Origin: Gymnopilus junonius
Taxonomy: Eukaryota; Basidiomycota; Agaricomycetes; Agaricales; Galerinaceae
Assembly: GCA_015501075.1 (NCBI GenBank)
Contig: JADNYJ010000004.1
Span: 186,001 to 250,000 of the forward strand
DNA: 64,000 bases
Direction: 5' to 3'
This document shows positions 35,905 through 47,680 of this stretch, one piece after another; position 1 is the first letter of the stretch, and the number at the start of each line of letters is the position of its first letter. A program made the position numbers and the translations under genes. Under the pieces are notes generated by a model. It was not told the DNA's origin and made no database searches. It worked only from the letters and a program-made list of their open reading frames with translations.

Positions 35905-38900
35905 ATGGCGCACCAGGACAAGTCAAAGAGGACCAATTCTCTTTCAATTCGTCTCACAGAGTCCGCTGTGTTTTTGCGCACAGATGGGGTCCCACAGCGC
36001 AGAAACGCCGCGTCGCCAGATACACGCAGTTCTATGCTTCGTGGATTGCTGATACTCGACTTGGTCAAGCCGACGAAGATAACAAGCATCGAAGTCGAAT
36101 TCACTGCCACAACGTCGACGCATGGCCAGAAGGTTACCTTTCAAATTTTTGTCTCCGTAAAAGCAGTCTCATTAATTATGACGTCTATGATTGGTTAGGC
36201 ATCGGTGCTCGACGCATGGAGGTCACAGAAGAGCACGAGGTCTTCAATGCTAGCACTACATATTTCAGAGGTGGCATGAGTCATGCTGCTCGGCGTACCG
36301 CGTCCATTGGTCCTGGAGTCTCTTATGCACAGAGATATAATTACGACCTATCTAACAATGACCAAAGGGACTTGGAGGATGAATGGGATGAGGTCGAATG
36401 GGAAGAGTTTAGGGGACGATTGCCTCGCATGAATGAGAGCGTTGACCATACTGGCTCGGGGTGTCAGCAGAAGCAACAGTCAGTCACGCCCGGCTCCTAA
36501 TTCTCTGTCTGGGCTTTCAACCTCCCAACAGACAGAGGGTCCTGCATTACTTGTGCCAACAAGGGACAACCCACCGCCTTTCGACTCCGACCTTCTTTAA
36601 TACATGCAGAAGTGGCTCTCCGTTGGTCGGGCTGCGCACCCGCTCAAACCGTCGCAGGAGTGTCGATGGGACTCAGTTTCAGCACTCCGCTTTATGAGAC
36701 ATACCATCAACAGGATGATCAACACTTGCTCCCATCCCACATATTCCCCATTTCCTACTTCACTGCAGTTCTCTCCGCACCTTCTTCGACACATGTAAGT
36801 CCCACACCGTCCCTGCACGAAGGACAAATGGCCAGCCTGCACAGAATTTGGAAGAATTTAGAAATTCTCTCCAATCAGCCTCAGGAATCCACAGCTTTAT
36901 CGAAGTTAGTATTCTCCATTTTGATGCTTTCGCTCTTTTTTCATTCGAGACCATGCTTTTACATTTTTCGCGAATGCCATGTCGATTATCACGGCAACTG
37001 ACTATCTTTTAGATCAAGGGGGTTTGTCGGGCTCCATCCATTCGCTCCATTCTGTTCGTCAACAGGAACGCTCACTCTCGTGTCATCCAAGTACAGCTGG
37101 TGCTATACCCGAGCATCAAGCGCTTGGAGAGATACTACTCCCCGACTGCATTCACCGGAGGGAGCGCCTCATACCCCAACTCGTCATGAAAGCTCTCGTT
37201 CTCGAACCCGATCTGGCCGTCCAGAATCCTTGTCTCATCCACACCGCTATCCTTACTCACCACCGCCATTGGAGTCCCACGCATCCCACGCATCTGCTGA
37301 GTCTTCATCTTCATCGTCTTCGCATCTTCATCTATCTCAACAACACGGTCCTGGAAATGAGAGGGGTAGGAAAGGATCACGGTTTAATTTATCCGTCGTG
37401 TCTAACATTTTAATGGACGCGGTGCGTTCAAGCTCGCCGCGGAATGGGAAGTTTGGCATTTCGCAGGAGAGAGGCGGACCTGGAGAGAGAACGATCTGCT
37501 GACACCGTGGCCAGTCGAAGGGGACGAACTATGGAGCGTGGGCTGCAGCCATTGATCAAACACCCAGAGTGATGCTTGAAGAAGATGGCTCTAGATCTAG
37601 GGAATCAAAAGAGAGGCGGATAGTGTCATTAGTAGGATTTGGAAAGAACAAGGAGCATCATCATAATGATAAAGGGAAAACCGAAGGGTGGAAAGAGTTC
37701 AAAAAAGGTGGGCAATGTTTTTTTTTTTGCGATTACCTGTAACCTTCCAAGCTACAGGAACATACTCCTTTCCTATATCTTTCAGCATTCCTGCAAATGC
37801 CCCTCCGTCACTGCAATGCGAATTTGGGTCTGTTGTTTGGAGACTAAAGGCGTCCGTGCATCGACCAGGTGCATTTAAACCCAAGATGACAGCTTCACGC
37901 GACGTCATGGTCATTACATGCCCAACAGAGGAAGATACTGAAGATACGGAGAATATCATTGTCGAGAGGCATTGGGAACAGCAGCTGCAGTACCTGATTT
38001 CAATATCTGGGAGAAGTTTTTACATTGGCGGGACCATGCCAGTGACTTTCACGTTAATGCCTCTCACTAAGGTTAAAATTCATAGGTTGTCCGTTTCCAT
38101 TGAAGGTGCGTTACTTTCTGGCAAAAGCAGCGGGTTGCTAGAAGTAATCTTCTCAAAATGACAGAGAAAGTGGATTATTACACCAATATGCGGCGTATAG
38201 CTCGGTCGGACCCCGTCAGTCGTTTCACTCTCTTGTCCATCAAAGGCGAAGGAAAAGGCGCCGACCCGATCCTACCACTTGACTCCGATGTTCCGGATGT
38301 CCTACGAAATTCTCCTTTTTTCACCATCGTCGATCCCAATGCCAGTGACTCCGAGCTAACGGAAATTGCATCCAGCTTGATGGGTCCAGGACCTTGGACA
38401 TTCCATCAGGAATTGCAATTGCCCAAGTCATGCGATATCTTGAAATTCACCAACAAAAATCGGAGGAGCAACATAATTGTTTCGCATATGTTGAAAGTGG
38501 TCATTCGTGTGGAGAGGGGCGACGACCTTCATACAGATGGGCGGACGGGAAAGCGAAAGTTGTATGATATCGTAGTTCAAACACCAGTTCTTATCCTTTC
38601 GGTGAGATGTGCAGTGCGAGGAGGCTGAGATACCTGCTGATATCATGTGGTTCCTTTGTTAGTGTCGCTGCAATCCCGAATGGAGCTCCCTGCCTCGATA
38701 TGCCGAAGTCCTCGATACTTCGACGACTATAACACCTAGCTGTCCTTGCCAGGTAGCACGTCTTCGAGCTCAAGAGCAGGGCACAGGTTTCAGACCCAGT
38801 AGTATTTATATGCCCGCCTCATTGGAGCGTATCACTTCACGTCAATCTTCTGCTTCTTCGAATGCATCAGCGGCAGAGAGCAGTCCAGTGAATCCCCTGG

Positions 38901-39112
38901 CCATGCGCTCCCTCAGGAACCTCGACGAGAATGAAATGATATTAAGGTCGAATATCCTTTTCGAGAGGCTGATATCTGGGCAAGAGACTGTAAGTGGAGA
39001 GGCCTCCACCCCTCCTACGAAGACGTTGCGTCGTCGCCGTCGTCCTTACCGAGTTCATCTGGCCCTGCAGCTTGCAGCACAGACGCATGGAAACGGAGTC
39101 GCAGTGATCTAA
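35905..39112 (+). pseudogene. Alpha-arrestin (ART-like trafficking adaptor), frame-broken
   Basis: The arrestin N domain starts with MAHQDKSKRTNSLSIRLTESAVFLR. Its core exons are 35905-36132 and from 36199 (GIGARRMEVTEEHEVFNASTTYFR). The arrestin C domain is intact over 37758-38105, 38165-38601 and 38663-39112 (GTYSFPISFSIPANAPPSLQ, EKVDYYTNMRRIARSDP, MGPGPWTF, CRCNPEWSSLPRYAEV). Between and after them the frame breaks several times by one base: near 36115-36121, 36456-36462, 36592-36600, 37460-37560 and 39000-39022. A PSYEDV stretch, the expected PY-motif region, lies out of frame at about 39018. Intact relatives bind Rsp5 and direct endocytosis of transporters. Either the gene is decaying or the consensus has indels; see findings. 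Confidence 0.75.
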
Positions 39113-39501
39113 TGACGTCTTTATTTTCACCCCTCCCATATTGTATCTGGTTCTTTTGAGTTCTACTTTTATTCTCTTCTTTCTGGGTTTTGGGACTTAT
39201 ATCTGGCCGATTATTATGGACGGATCTATATCACTTCATGTATTTTGCAACGGGAAATTGGAATAATTTGTATATCATTCACTTACTATGCATTATAAAG
39301 AATCCAATTCGGCGGCGGAATTTGTTCCCTGTGAGTAGGATATAGCTGCATGACGTTGTGATGAATCCGATTATATAGATACCAGTGCGGTAGACGGGGT
39401 AAATAAGTTACATCTATAGTTGAGCAAGTAACAGGCCTATCAATCCTCACTTGTAACGCGGTCAGCAAGAGCAGCAAGAAATGAGAATTTGAGAAAGGAA
39501 C

Positions 39502-40169
39502 TCACTCGGGCGTCTCTCGCCGTAAGAATAACAAATCAATAGCAGTAGAGAAAGCTGCAAATGCGAGGCCGCCAGTAAGCGCTGCTTTTGGGCCAGAATT
39601 CCGGGCCAGAATACCGCCGGATATAAAACCAGCAGATACTGAATTGTAGATATCATTTTTGGCGCGATACTGTTTAAAGATTAGACGGAAACAACAGAAA
39701 CGAACAATTTACGCCTTACCGATTCAATTATACACTCTACTCCAGCAAAACAACGCCCCAATTTTTCCAAAACCTTTACCGCTTGTCCACATGCCTTTAC
39801 CCATTTCCTTGAATATTTGGCCGGCTTTCTGCGTGGTATTCATTCCTGCCTGGGATTGAGCCCGCAGGTAGGGATCTTCATAAGCGAAGGAGGCCGACAT
39901 GAGCGAAAAGAACGCGCCAATACCGAAGCCTGTAAGTATATAGCTATCAGAATGCGAAGACTAGAAATTACAGGATAAATTACGCACCAGCACCACCAGC
40001 CAACACCGTCTTAGTAGGACAGGATTCCATGGCTGACGCCATGTAACCTTCCCAGCGCTTGCTCTGTTCATAGTATGGCCTATCTTCTCCGAGAGGCCAG
40101 GAGGAAGAGGTTCCTTATGGGCAGCCCATATAGGCACACGACCGGAAGGTGATTAGTTTGCGGGTTCAT
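39502..40169 (-). CDS. TIM22: Tim22, mitochondrial inner-membrane translocase subunit, with frame breaks
   Basis: Three exons (39988-40169, 39720-39929, 39502-39669) cover a protein of about 186 residues. Family signatures in order are [112 protein letters not shown] and [12 protein letters not shown]. Four hydrophobic segments and the conserved Cys before the first helix fit Tim22, the carrier-translocase channel of the inner membrane. Three single-base shifts are needed: a missing base near 40138-40145, a missing base near 40087-40092, and one extra base in an A4 run (TTTT on the coding strand) at 39747-39750. With these counted, the exon lengths sum to whole codons. Splice sites are all canonical. 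Confidence 0.8.
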
Positions 40170-42424
40170 TTTTGCCTTCTGGTCTCACCCGCTCGTCGTC
40201 GCGGCCAGCGAGCTTGAGGTGTACAGTCCAGGTTTTTACTATGCCCGATTTAGAGTTGCCGAAATTTGCAGCTTGCTCGTGCCGGTGGATTTGTCTCTGT
40301 TGTAATCGGAAGCCGAAGGAACCAATTGATCGCACTGCAGTTTGAGACTTCCAACCGCGTACCGCTTCCTTGCTCGCATTTTCCTATTTTTGATTGAATC
40401 CGACCAATTCTCATGCGTCAAATGCTCCCCTTTTGAATCTGTCATTTCACCCTAAGGCTATTACTGTCAATCAAGATATCCTCATGTTATTGAGGTCGTC
40501 GCAACGGAACTTGCTGAATTTGTTTCTCCAGAGGTGACTCTAAATTTCATTTTCCTGGTCTTCACACTTTATAAGGGTGCCGAACCGCAGGCTATGCGCA
40601 GTGTAGTCATGGCTTTCCTTCTGTTTATTCACTCGTCTACGCCCCAAGACAACCAAGACAAAGCATTTGCATATCTGCTCTTTGTGTTTGCGGCAGCCTG
40701 TTTTACCCCTTCGGACTTCATGTTTGACTGTGTCAGCAGCTATGTCCGACGTGTACAGCACTATAGTCGTCCACACAGCACTTGTTTTTGTATGCTTACC
40801 CAATACTTGCCGGCGTCACATATTTTGATTCTTCTAGGTTTCTTCCACGGACCAGTCTTGTGCAACTGTATATTTGTACTATGTGCATGACTGGGCCGCC
40901 TTTGGACTGTAAGAATGCGCCCAACCTGCAAGCTACTCTCTGGATGTCTGCAGATGTTTTGTATTGCGAAGTTTACCGGAAATTGGCGACTGATGTAACA
41001 TGTCAAGGTTAGAATCTATTTCTGATAGCCATGAGAACGAAACTGGGGTTTATGTTGCAAGGGTAACCTTATATTTTTTGGATGAATCCAATAATATTTG
41101 GCATCCTTGCATTATGATCTACATAGGGACCTTGTCTTGTCTCGTTAAAAACTTTTTTGATTGTCCTACACCTCAACCCGTGTCCATCCATCACTCAATC
41201 AAGCTGTAAGACTATATTCGACCGGAAAACAAGTGATGAAGCAAATAGAAATCAAGGAAGAAAGCCGTCGTTATAACGCTTCCGAGGATCTTGCCTTGTG
41301 GGGTTTCCCTTCTTTTGATCCTTCGATGTCGCGCCACCATCTGCCGGACGACCATATGCAGGAGGCAAATTGAAATCCACAACTGGACCCACAATTTGAG
41401 AGAATGGCAGTAGATGTACCTTTGCATCACTATGCAACGCGAAGATAAGGGTGAGCATTCTTATTCTGAGTAACTTACGTTACTCTTAATCAGTTCCTTA
41501 GTAGCGTTTGGAAAAGGCATGTTCAAGGTTCTGAAATCCTACAGAAAGTTCTGTCACATACAAGTCTGACACCTACAGAGGGAACGGCCGATTACAGTCG
41601 GAAGCATCAACCCCCCAGGGGCGCGGTGCACACCATCATCTGGTTGTTGGCTTCGGCTCACACCTCACACATCTAGACACTCACGGATGAAAAAGGTCGT
41701 CGGAGACAGGAAAGGCACCTTTAACAAAAATATGAGCGATGCTGAAAAAGTAGTCCTTCCAGAAAACATTTGACAGCCAGAGCCTTCCACGAGTGTGGGC
41801 TTAGAGCACCTTTCAGTTGAGCGTTATAAAGTTATAAAGCTGAAGTCCTAAGATTAGAGAGCTTACATCCTTGTAATTGAACTTTAGAAAGACAAGGTTC
41901 CCAGACAGTTTGGCAGCCTTCCTAGGATGTTGAAGGCTGCGTGCCGGTATAAAGTAGACTTCCGAAAAGGAACAAGGAGGAAGTTTCCGGGCATCATCCC
42001 AATATGGATGTGTGTTTAATGGCAATCCCTTTTTGGCAAACCTTGCGGCGCACTGCGGAGTTCAAAGTTCACAGCTCTTCTCATCGCACCCGTCTTTCTG
42101 TACCCTTCTCGATGGTTTCCACAAAAGAGATTGCTCCAGGAGCCACAACTCGCTGACCACAGAAAACGGACCACGTTTCTAGTCATTGAACATCAGTAGA
42201 GACGCATTGGAATTAACGACCCACCAACGGCCGAGAAAATGACAGAAGGCTACCTTTTCTATATAAAAATCTGCCGATTGACCTTGTTCGTTAAATGAAT
42301 CTTTTTCCCCGGCGAAAGCTCACAGATCTCCCAGATCGCCGATTATTCCCTTGCACTGATGGGCGTCTTCTTTTAGTATATCCCCTTGTCCCCTTGCCTG
42401 CCTTCTTACCCCTCTACTCACATG
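40170..42424. other. Intergenic 2.3 kb, nothing supported
   Basis: This stretch lies between Tim22 (-) and the small secreted peptide gene (+). Only short unsupported open frames are seen; the longest, about 118 codons near 40.5-40.9 kb, is rich in Cys and Phe but has no recognisable content. Confidence 0.4.
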
Positions 42425-42431
42425 TATAAAG
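42425..42431 (+). promoter_or_regulatory. TATA box of the small secreted peptide gene
   Basis: TATAAAG lies about 125 bp before the ATG at 42551, and a CT-rich stretch leads into the start, a usual fungal promoter arrangement. Confidence 0.45.
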
Positions 42432-42550
42432 AATGGGTAGCCTTAAAAACCCCTTCGGTTATTATACAAGTCACAATCTTCTTTTCGTTTAGTCAAATCG
42501 ACTAGTGCAACCCTTCAATTGCTTTCGCTTTCTCCTCTACTCATTTCGGA

Positions 42551-42854
42551 ATGCAATTCAAGCTCGTCACGGCCGTTCTCCTTGCCTGCAGTGAGTACCA
42601 CGTTTAACTCTTTTTTTTCTGTCAAAAGACTGACGATCAGTCACCGTACAGTGACCGCGATGGTCTCAGCTGCACCCATCCCAGTCGAGATACCTCCACT
42701 TGATGTTGAGTCTCGCAGTGTTCTGGTGCGCCACGCAATACACTGCTCAGTTCCGAGATATTCTAACAACTCATTGCAGGGACGCGAATTTGTCGCTGAG
42801 GCTGCTCGCGAAGCTACTCCAGAACCCATATGCGGCAAATACGCCTGCATGTGA
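42551..42854 (+). CDS. Small secreted peptide precursor
   Basis: Three exons (42551-42590, 42652-42725, 42780-42854) encode 62 residues. MQFKLVTAVLLACMTAMVSAAP is a clear signal peptide with likely cleavage before APIPVEIPP. The mature part is about 40 residues, Glu/Pro/Ala rich, with two cysteines close to the end (EPICGKYACM). The second intron is phase 0. An ESR stretch might be a processing site, but this is speculative. It does not end in a CaaX box, so it is not a typical lipopeptide pheromone. No family is recognised. Confidence 0.55.
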
Positions 42855-43579
42855 ACACGAAACACCCGTGCAAGCTGTGCTTCTCGTCAGCTTGTTTCAC
42901 CCATACGCGCCTCCATGTCCTCCGCCACTCCCACGATATCGACCTCCGACTCTCCAAATGCTCCCTTACTGTCGTTACAGATTTTATTGCTGTTTTGTAT
43001 TGGACCTTTCATAACCATCCCTGATCTCGTTCGCAGATATCACCGTTCGACTTGATGGTTTCTATCAAGCGATAACCACGTTCTTTATTCCAGACTTGTC
43101 GTTTCACTTTCCACTCTTTTTTCCTGCCTGCTGTCATCATCCATTCATCCAGCTCTACCAGCAATCGCAGCGCGGCTTCTCTCATCTCCATAATTCCATA
43201 ATTTCCGCCATCCTTTAATCGACCTTCACCTTAACCCGAAATTTCTATCGCCGTGGTGTCTCGCGAATCTGGTCTCGAGCGCTTTGAATTTTTTCCTGTA
43301 TTTGCCGTCCTCATTTGCTGTCCATTGCTTTTACCTTTGCATCACCAGCTGTATCGATTAGATCATCTACCCTGGTAGCTTATAATATATAGATTGTGTA
43401 TCACTAGCAACCTCGCCTGCAAGACCACTGTTGTAAATCCTCAAGTGTATTACAATTACAGCTGTATTAATATCAAGCCAATTCTTGACAAGAACGTCTG
43501 GTGCATACAGGAGTAAAAAGTTCAATCATTGCTGTCCTCCAAAGCATTAAAGTTCTTTTACCAAAAACAAGAAAAACAA
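42855..43579. other. Intergenic between convergent genes
   Basis: This 725-bp region joins the 3' ends of the secreted-peptide gene (+) and the F-box gene (-). No gene is seen. Confidence 0.4.
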
Positions 43580-45124
43580 CTATAAGCCCACCTCAAGTCG
43601 ATCCACCTTGTTCCACCATATCTCATGGTAGTTCTGTGGAGAAACCGCTTCTGCATTCACTTGTTTGATGATCTTCGGCGCATTCCTGGCCATAGTGCCA
43701 AAGAGATCTTTGTCTATCAAGAGCGTCTGAATCGGATGTCCGGTCCTGCGGCGGTGAGGGAGAATTTCGTTGAGGGCAGAATATAGGCTTTCAAGCCTTG
43801 ACTCGCGTGTCATACTAATGACGATTGTATGAACAAAAGCCCAATGCGTCTTCAAGGCCTTCTGCAGTTGATCTGCTTGCCAGAAAACCGGATGAGGCAA
43901 ATGAAGATGTGTAATGGTAGGGAACGCCTTGGCAAAGCTTTCCAAGGCGCGGAAATTGTCGTTTGGAATTGTCAGATACTTCAATGCCCGAAATTTACTC
44001 AGGCCAACTGCCATCGTCATTTGTGGAGAGTCAAAAAAAGATGTAAACTCTCTTGTTCTGAAGTCTAACCACAACGATTCCATGTCAGGGGCGCACATGG
44101 AAAGAAGCATTTTGGCAGCCATCAACCCGTCGTCGAGAAGTCGCAGTGCCTTCAGTTTGCTTAATTCAAACGTCGGACCTCCTTGATGCATAGGCCAGGA
44201 ATTGAGCTTAATTGTGCCTTGAACCGATAGGTAAAGAAGACTGTGAGGAGCGGTTAGGACTTCAACGAAGGATGCATAAGTGTGTTGAGATGATTCATCC
44301 AGGGAATGAAGACATAGAGTTGTCAAGTTTCGGAGGGAAGAAGTGGAAGGTAGTACGTCAGGTAGATCTGTCTCCAAGAAAGAGAGGTGGGGTGATCCAT
44401 TTTCGAATATGGGGACTCGGCCTGCCTGTGGTACGTTTGAACTGGCCGGATGGGTTGGACTATCGTATTTCACCACAAATCGTTGAAGGCATAACGCGGA
44501 TGACTGAGGAAATCCGGAGAGAACGACGGTTGGGGTGATCTTAAAATAGCAAAAGAAAGAAAGGTTTCGGATTCGACTAACTTGGGGGGCAAGTTCTTTA
44601 GACAGGGCTTCCGCCAAGCTAATTTGCTTCTTCAGCATTGTAGCCGTCGACTTTTCGAAGGTGTAAGTGTCTATATCGATGTCGAGAAGAAGCCGCTGCC
44701 CAGATCTTCGCAAATATTCAGTAATCAGGCCAGAAGACCTTGGAGAGTAGATGTTGATCTTTGTCCAAAGGTTAGGCGTGTTCAACGCCACATCTCTCCA
44801 AAATTCGGAGACATGACTAAGTGTCACCTCAAATGGAACCTGTGTGGGAAAGCGCCGGCTTGGCAGCGATAACGAGAAGGTATGGGCAAGAAGTTCAGGA
44901 GGAAGTGTGGCAATGTAATTTGGACCATCTGGTGGTTCTTCTATATTTTTCCATTCAGGTTGTTGAGGTTCAGGCTGCTGCTCAGGCTAGATGAATGGAA
45001 TTAGTTCCAGGTGCGGCATACCAATGGAATTCACAATTGGACGAACAGTAGTTTCATTTGATACAGGTTGGACAGAGAAGAGGTTGGACAAATGGAGTCC
45101 TGCAACCCAATGATGTAGCGACAT
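43580..45124 (-). CDS. F-box protein with leucine-rich C-terminal region
   Basis: Two exons (45035-45124, 43580-44986) encode 498 residues. After a Gln/Pro/Glu-rich lead comes an F-box-like stretch, ATLPPELLAHTFSLSLP...VTLSHVSEFWRDVALNTPNLWTKI, at about residues 55-105. The remainder has irregular leucine-rich repeats (SLRNLTTLCLHSL, LSKLKALRLLDD, FRALKYLTIPNDNF, FPTITHLHLPHPVF). Such proteins are substrate receptors of SCF ubiquitin ligases and are expanded in mushrooms. The first exon was chosen because a GTGAAT donor gives the only phase that enters PEQQPEPQQPEWKN; it is less sure than the rest. A 42-nt in-frame stretch at about 44530-44571 could be an intron but was kept as coding. Confidence 0.72.
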
Positions 45125-45613
45125 AGAGCCTTGACTTGTTCCTATTACCAGTACGTTCAATGACCGATAACCAGTGGTGGAAGGGCAGCGAAGCGTCCAG
45201 AAAGATGTAGAATTCTGACACGGATGAGATAGTGGTGGTTATGAGGAAAGGGGGGAAACATTGAGCGCTTTAGTCTGAGTCATGACCCTGAGAAAGTTAT
45301 TAACCAGCTAGCGTAGATGGGCACCGCCCTCAGCGCTTGACAGGGACCCTGAGGCAGCGGCAGTGCAGCTAGAGCAAGGAAATGATTTGCCTGCCTCCGG
45401 AAATCACAGTGAGAGAATTCAGATCCCGAAATAAATACATTCCAAGGGATTATCGATTAGGTAAAGAACGATGATATAAACAGAAGGCACAGAAAGGTGG
45501 TCGACCCGATAAGATGCGGAACGAGGAGAGATAACTTGAGATCTAGAATACATCTTTGAGATTGGCGAAGAAGGTACCAGCATCTGCATCCGCTATCTGG
45601 CACTTGAGTTTGC
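45125..45613. other. Intergenic
   Basis: This 490-bp spacer lies between the start of the F-box gene (-) and the end of the deacetylase gene (-). It probably holds the F-box promoter. No separate feature is seen. Confidence 0.4.
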
Positions 45614-47680
45614 TCAGGCTTTCCTGGTCCATACTTGTTTTCCCCGCACCCATGTACTGAGCACGATACCCTGTCTGTCCAATACCACGAAATCTGCATG
45701 AGCTCCAGGTCTTAATGTTCCTTTCTTATCCTCTATACCTAGGCACCTAATATTTCACGAATTAGTATACAAAATGCTAAGTGATATGTCGCCGAGGACG
45801 AACTTGGCAGGATTGTAGGTGGCACACTTGATGGCTTCTCCTAAGGAACAGCCCGTGAATCGTGAAAAGTTTCGAACACATTTGTCCAAAGTGACGACAC
45901 TGATAAGGATATTACAAGTGAGTATGAAGCAAAAATGAGAAATTTTCATAATCAAAAGGAAGAGGCTTCACCTTCCTGCCAGGGTAGTAGTACCTTCCAA
46001 ATACAGCTTATCACCCTCTTTAACGAAACGCTTTCCATCGCGCCATTCATGTACGCCATCCTTCAGATTGGGATCTAGGATTTTCATTGCTACATCGATT
46101 CATTAGTCTAGACATTTTTGGAGGGTAATTCTAATCCTTACCATCTGTAATAAGAATGCATCCATCAGGATGACAAGAATATGCCAACTGCAACGGTTTG
46201 ATTTAACGACAGAAACGATGAGAATCAAGAACGACCACTTACCCTGACTGAATTCGGATGACAGTGGATTCCGTCGACAATGAGTCCGTAGTATGGACGC
46301 TCGAACGTCATATCCGCGATATAACCTTTGTCAAGGTGTAAGGTCGGTCTGGCCTGTGGCTTAGTTGGAGACCTTGTTGGTGTGCTGACACCCTGTGTCG
46401 CCTTTCTCGGAGGTACAGTGGAATGTTCAAATGCTTCCGAGACGACCTCGAGCGAAGTCCTTTTTGAAGTTGAATTATTCACTTCAGCTTGTGGAAGTTC
46501 CAACAGAGGCACTGGCTCCGGGGTAAATGTGCATGGAAGCTGCGCAGTGATGGCAGCAGGAGACGCTAAATGAGGTGACGCCCCAATCAAGCCAATAATT
46601 GAAGGATCTCGGTGGTGTAGCTGGGGCATGGCATTGAATAGATGAGTGATGAGTCTAGCGCCATGCTGGACTGCTTCTGTTGCAGCCTCTGTACTGGCGA
46701 CACTAAGCGTCGACAAGACACTCAGGCATCCGAGGGTGGAATAATGATTACAGCTGACTCACCTGTGTCCTATTGAGAAAATGATGCCTCTCTTGACTAC
46801 TTCTTCCAATGCTAACATGACCCCAGGAACTTCCGGAGCAGCGGTAACCAATCGTACAGAGGGGTTTCCATTGTCAGCCATTGTCCAACCTTCTCCCTCA
46901 ACAAGGTTTTCTGCACCGTATATTTCTTCAAAGGATTTGAATCCTTCCGTTGCAGGAAGTAAAAATGCAGGCGCATGGGCCCCTCGTTTTGTAAGGTCGA
47001 TAAAGGGACCTTCGGCATGCCACCCCAGAAGGGTGGCTGATGTCGCCGTAGAAAACGGTTTAAGGAGGCTCAAAAGCTTGGGATACACAGATTTCTCTTG
47101 TGTCTGAAAGGAGGCCCATCAGCGCGATGACCCAGCATGGGGCAATGGGGCATACAATTATAGTAGGTAAAAGACTATCAGGTCGACGTTAAGTATCCAG
47201 TCCCTCATAGAGATATTGCGAAGACTACTTACGAAGTAACACCCGTCTCTACTATTCTCTCCGCTACCATCTTCATGCCCAGTCGGTAGGCCTCATCATC
47301 GTTTTCGTAAACGGAGAAATCAAAGCCATAGGCTCCGTTAACCTGTATGTCCAAAAGTCCGGGACTGCGAAGGAAATTAGAGTTAAGAACGGTATGAATG
47401 CCAAGGTGACAGAACCTCAGCATCTGAGACAAATGCTATACCTAAGGATATTCCTTCAAGGTCAATGACCTTGTCGGGTCGTTCTCTACGGAGATAAAAT
47501 GTTTTCTACGTCAAATTGTTCAGTATCAAGGTCAAAGTGGCGATGAAAGGTGCACAGTACCTGGGCATCTAAGACGATTCCTCTACTTTCGTCGAACCAT
47601 AGATCTTTTTGAATTAGACTCCCATCTTCCTGTGGAAGCAGGCAATTGGTGAAGCATACGAGACCGTTGTGTGATGACAT
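45614..47680 (-). CDS. N-acetylglucosamine-6-phosphate deacetylase, with one apparent frame break
   Basis: Ten exons: 47561-47680, 47442-47505, 47233-47364, 47156-47174, 46763-47103, 46243-46702, 46142-46187, 45972-46089, 45804-45899, 45614-45746. The enzyme releases acetate from GlcNAc-6-phosphate in chitin and amino-sugar catabolism. Amidohydrolase landmarks are [11 protein letters not shown], the metal Glu in [10 protein letters not shown], His in SIGHS and [17 protein letters not shown], and the catalytic Asp in ILITDAM. Relative to compact homologues there is an insertion of about 80 Ser/Pro/Thr-rich residues between IGLIGASPH and [11 protein letters not shown]. At the end of exon 2 (about 47448-47456) one base seems missing: homologues read EGNILSPG across the intron, but here the phase is off by one. 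Confidence 0.82.
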
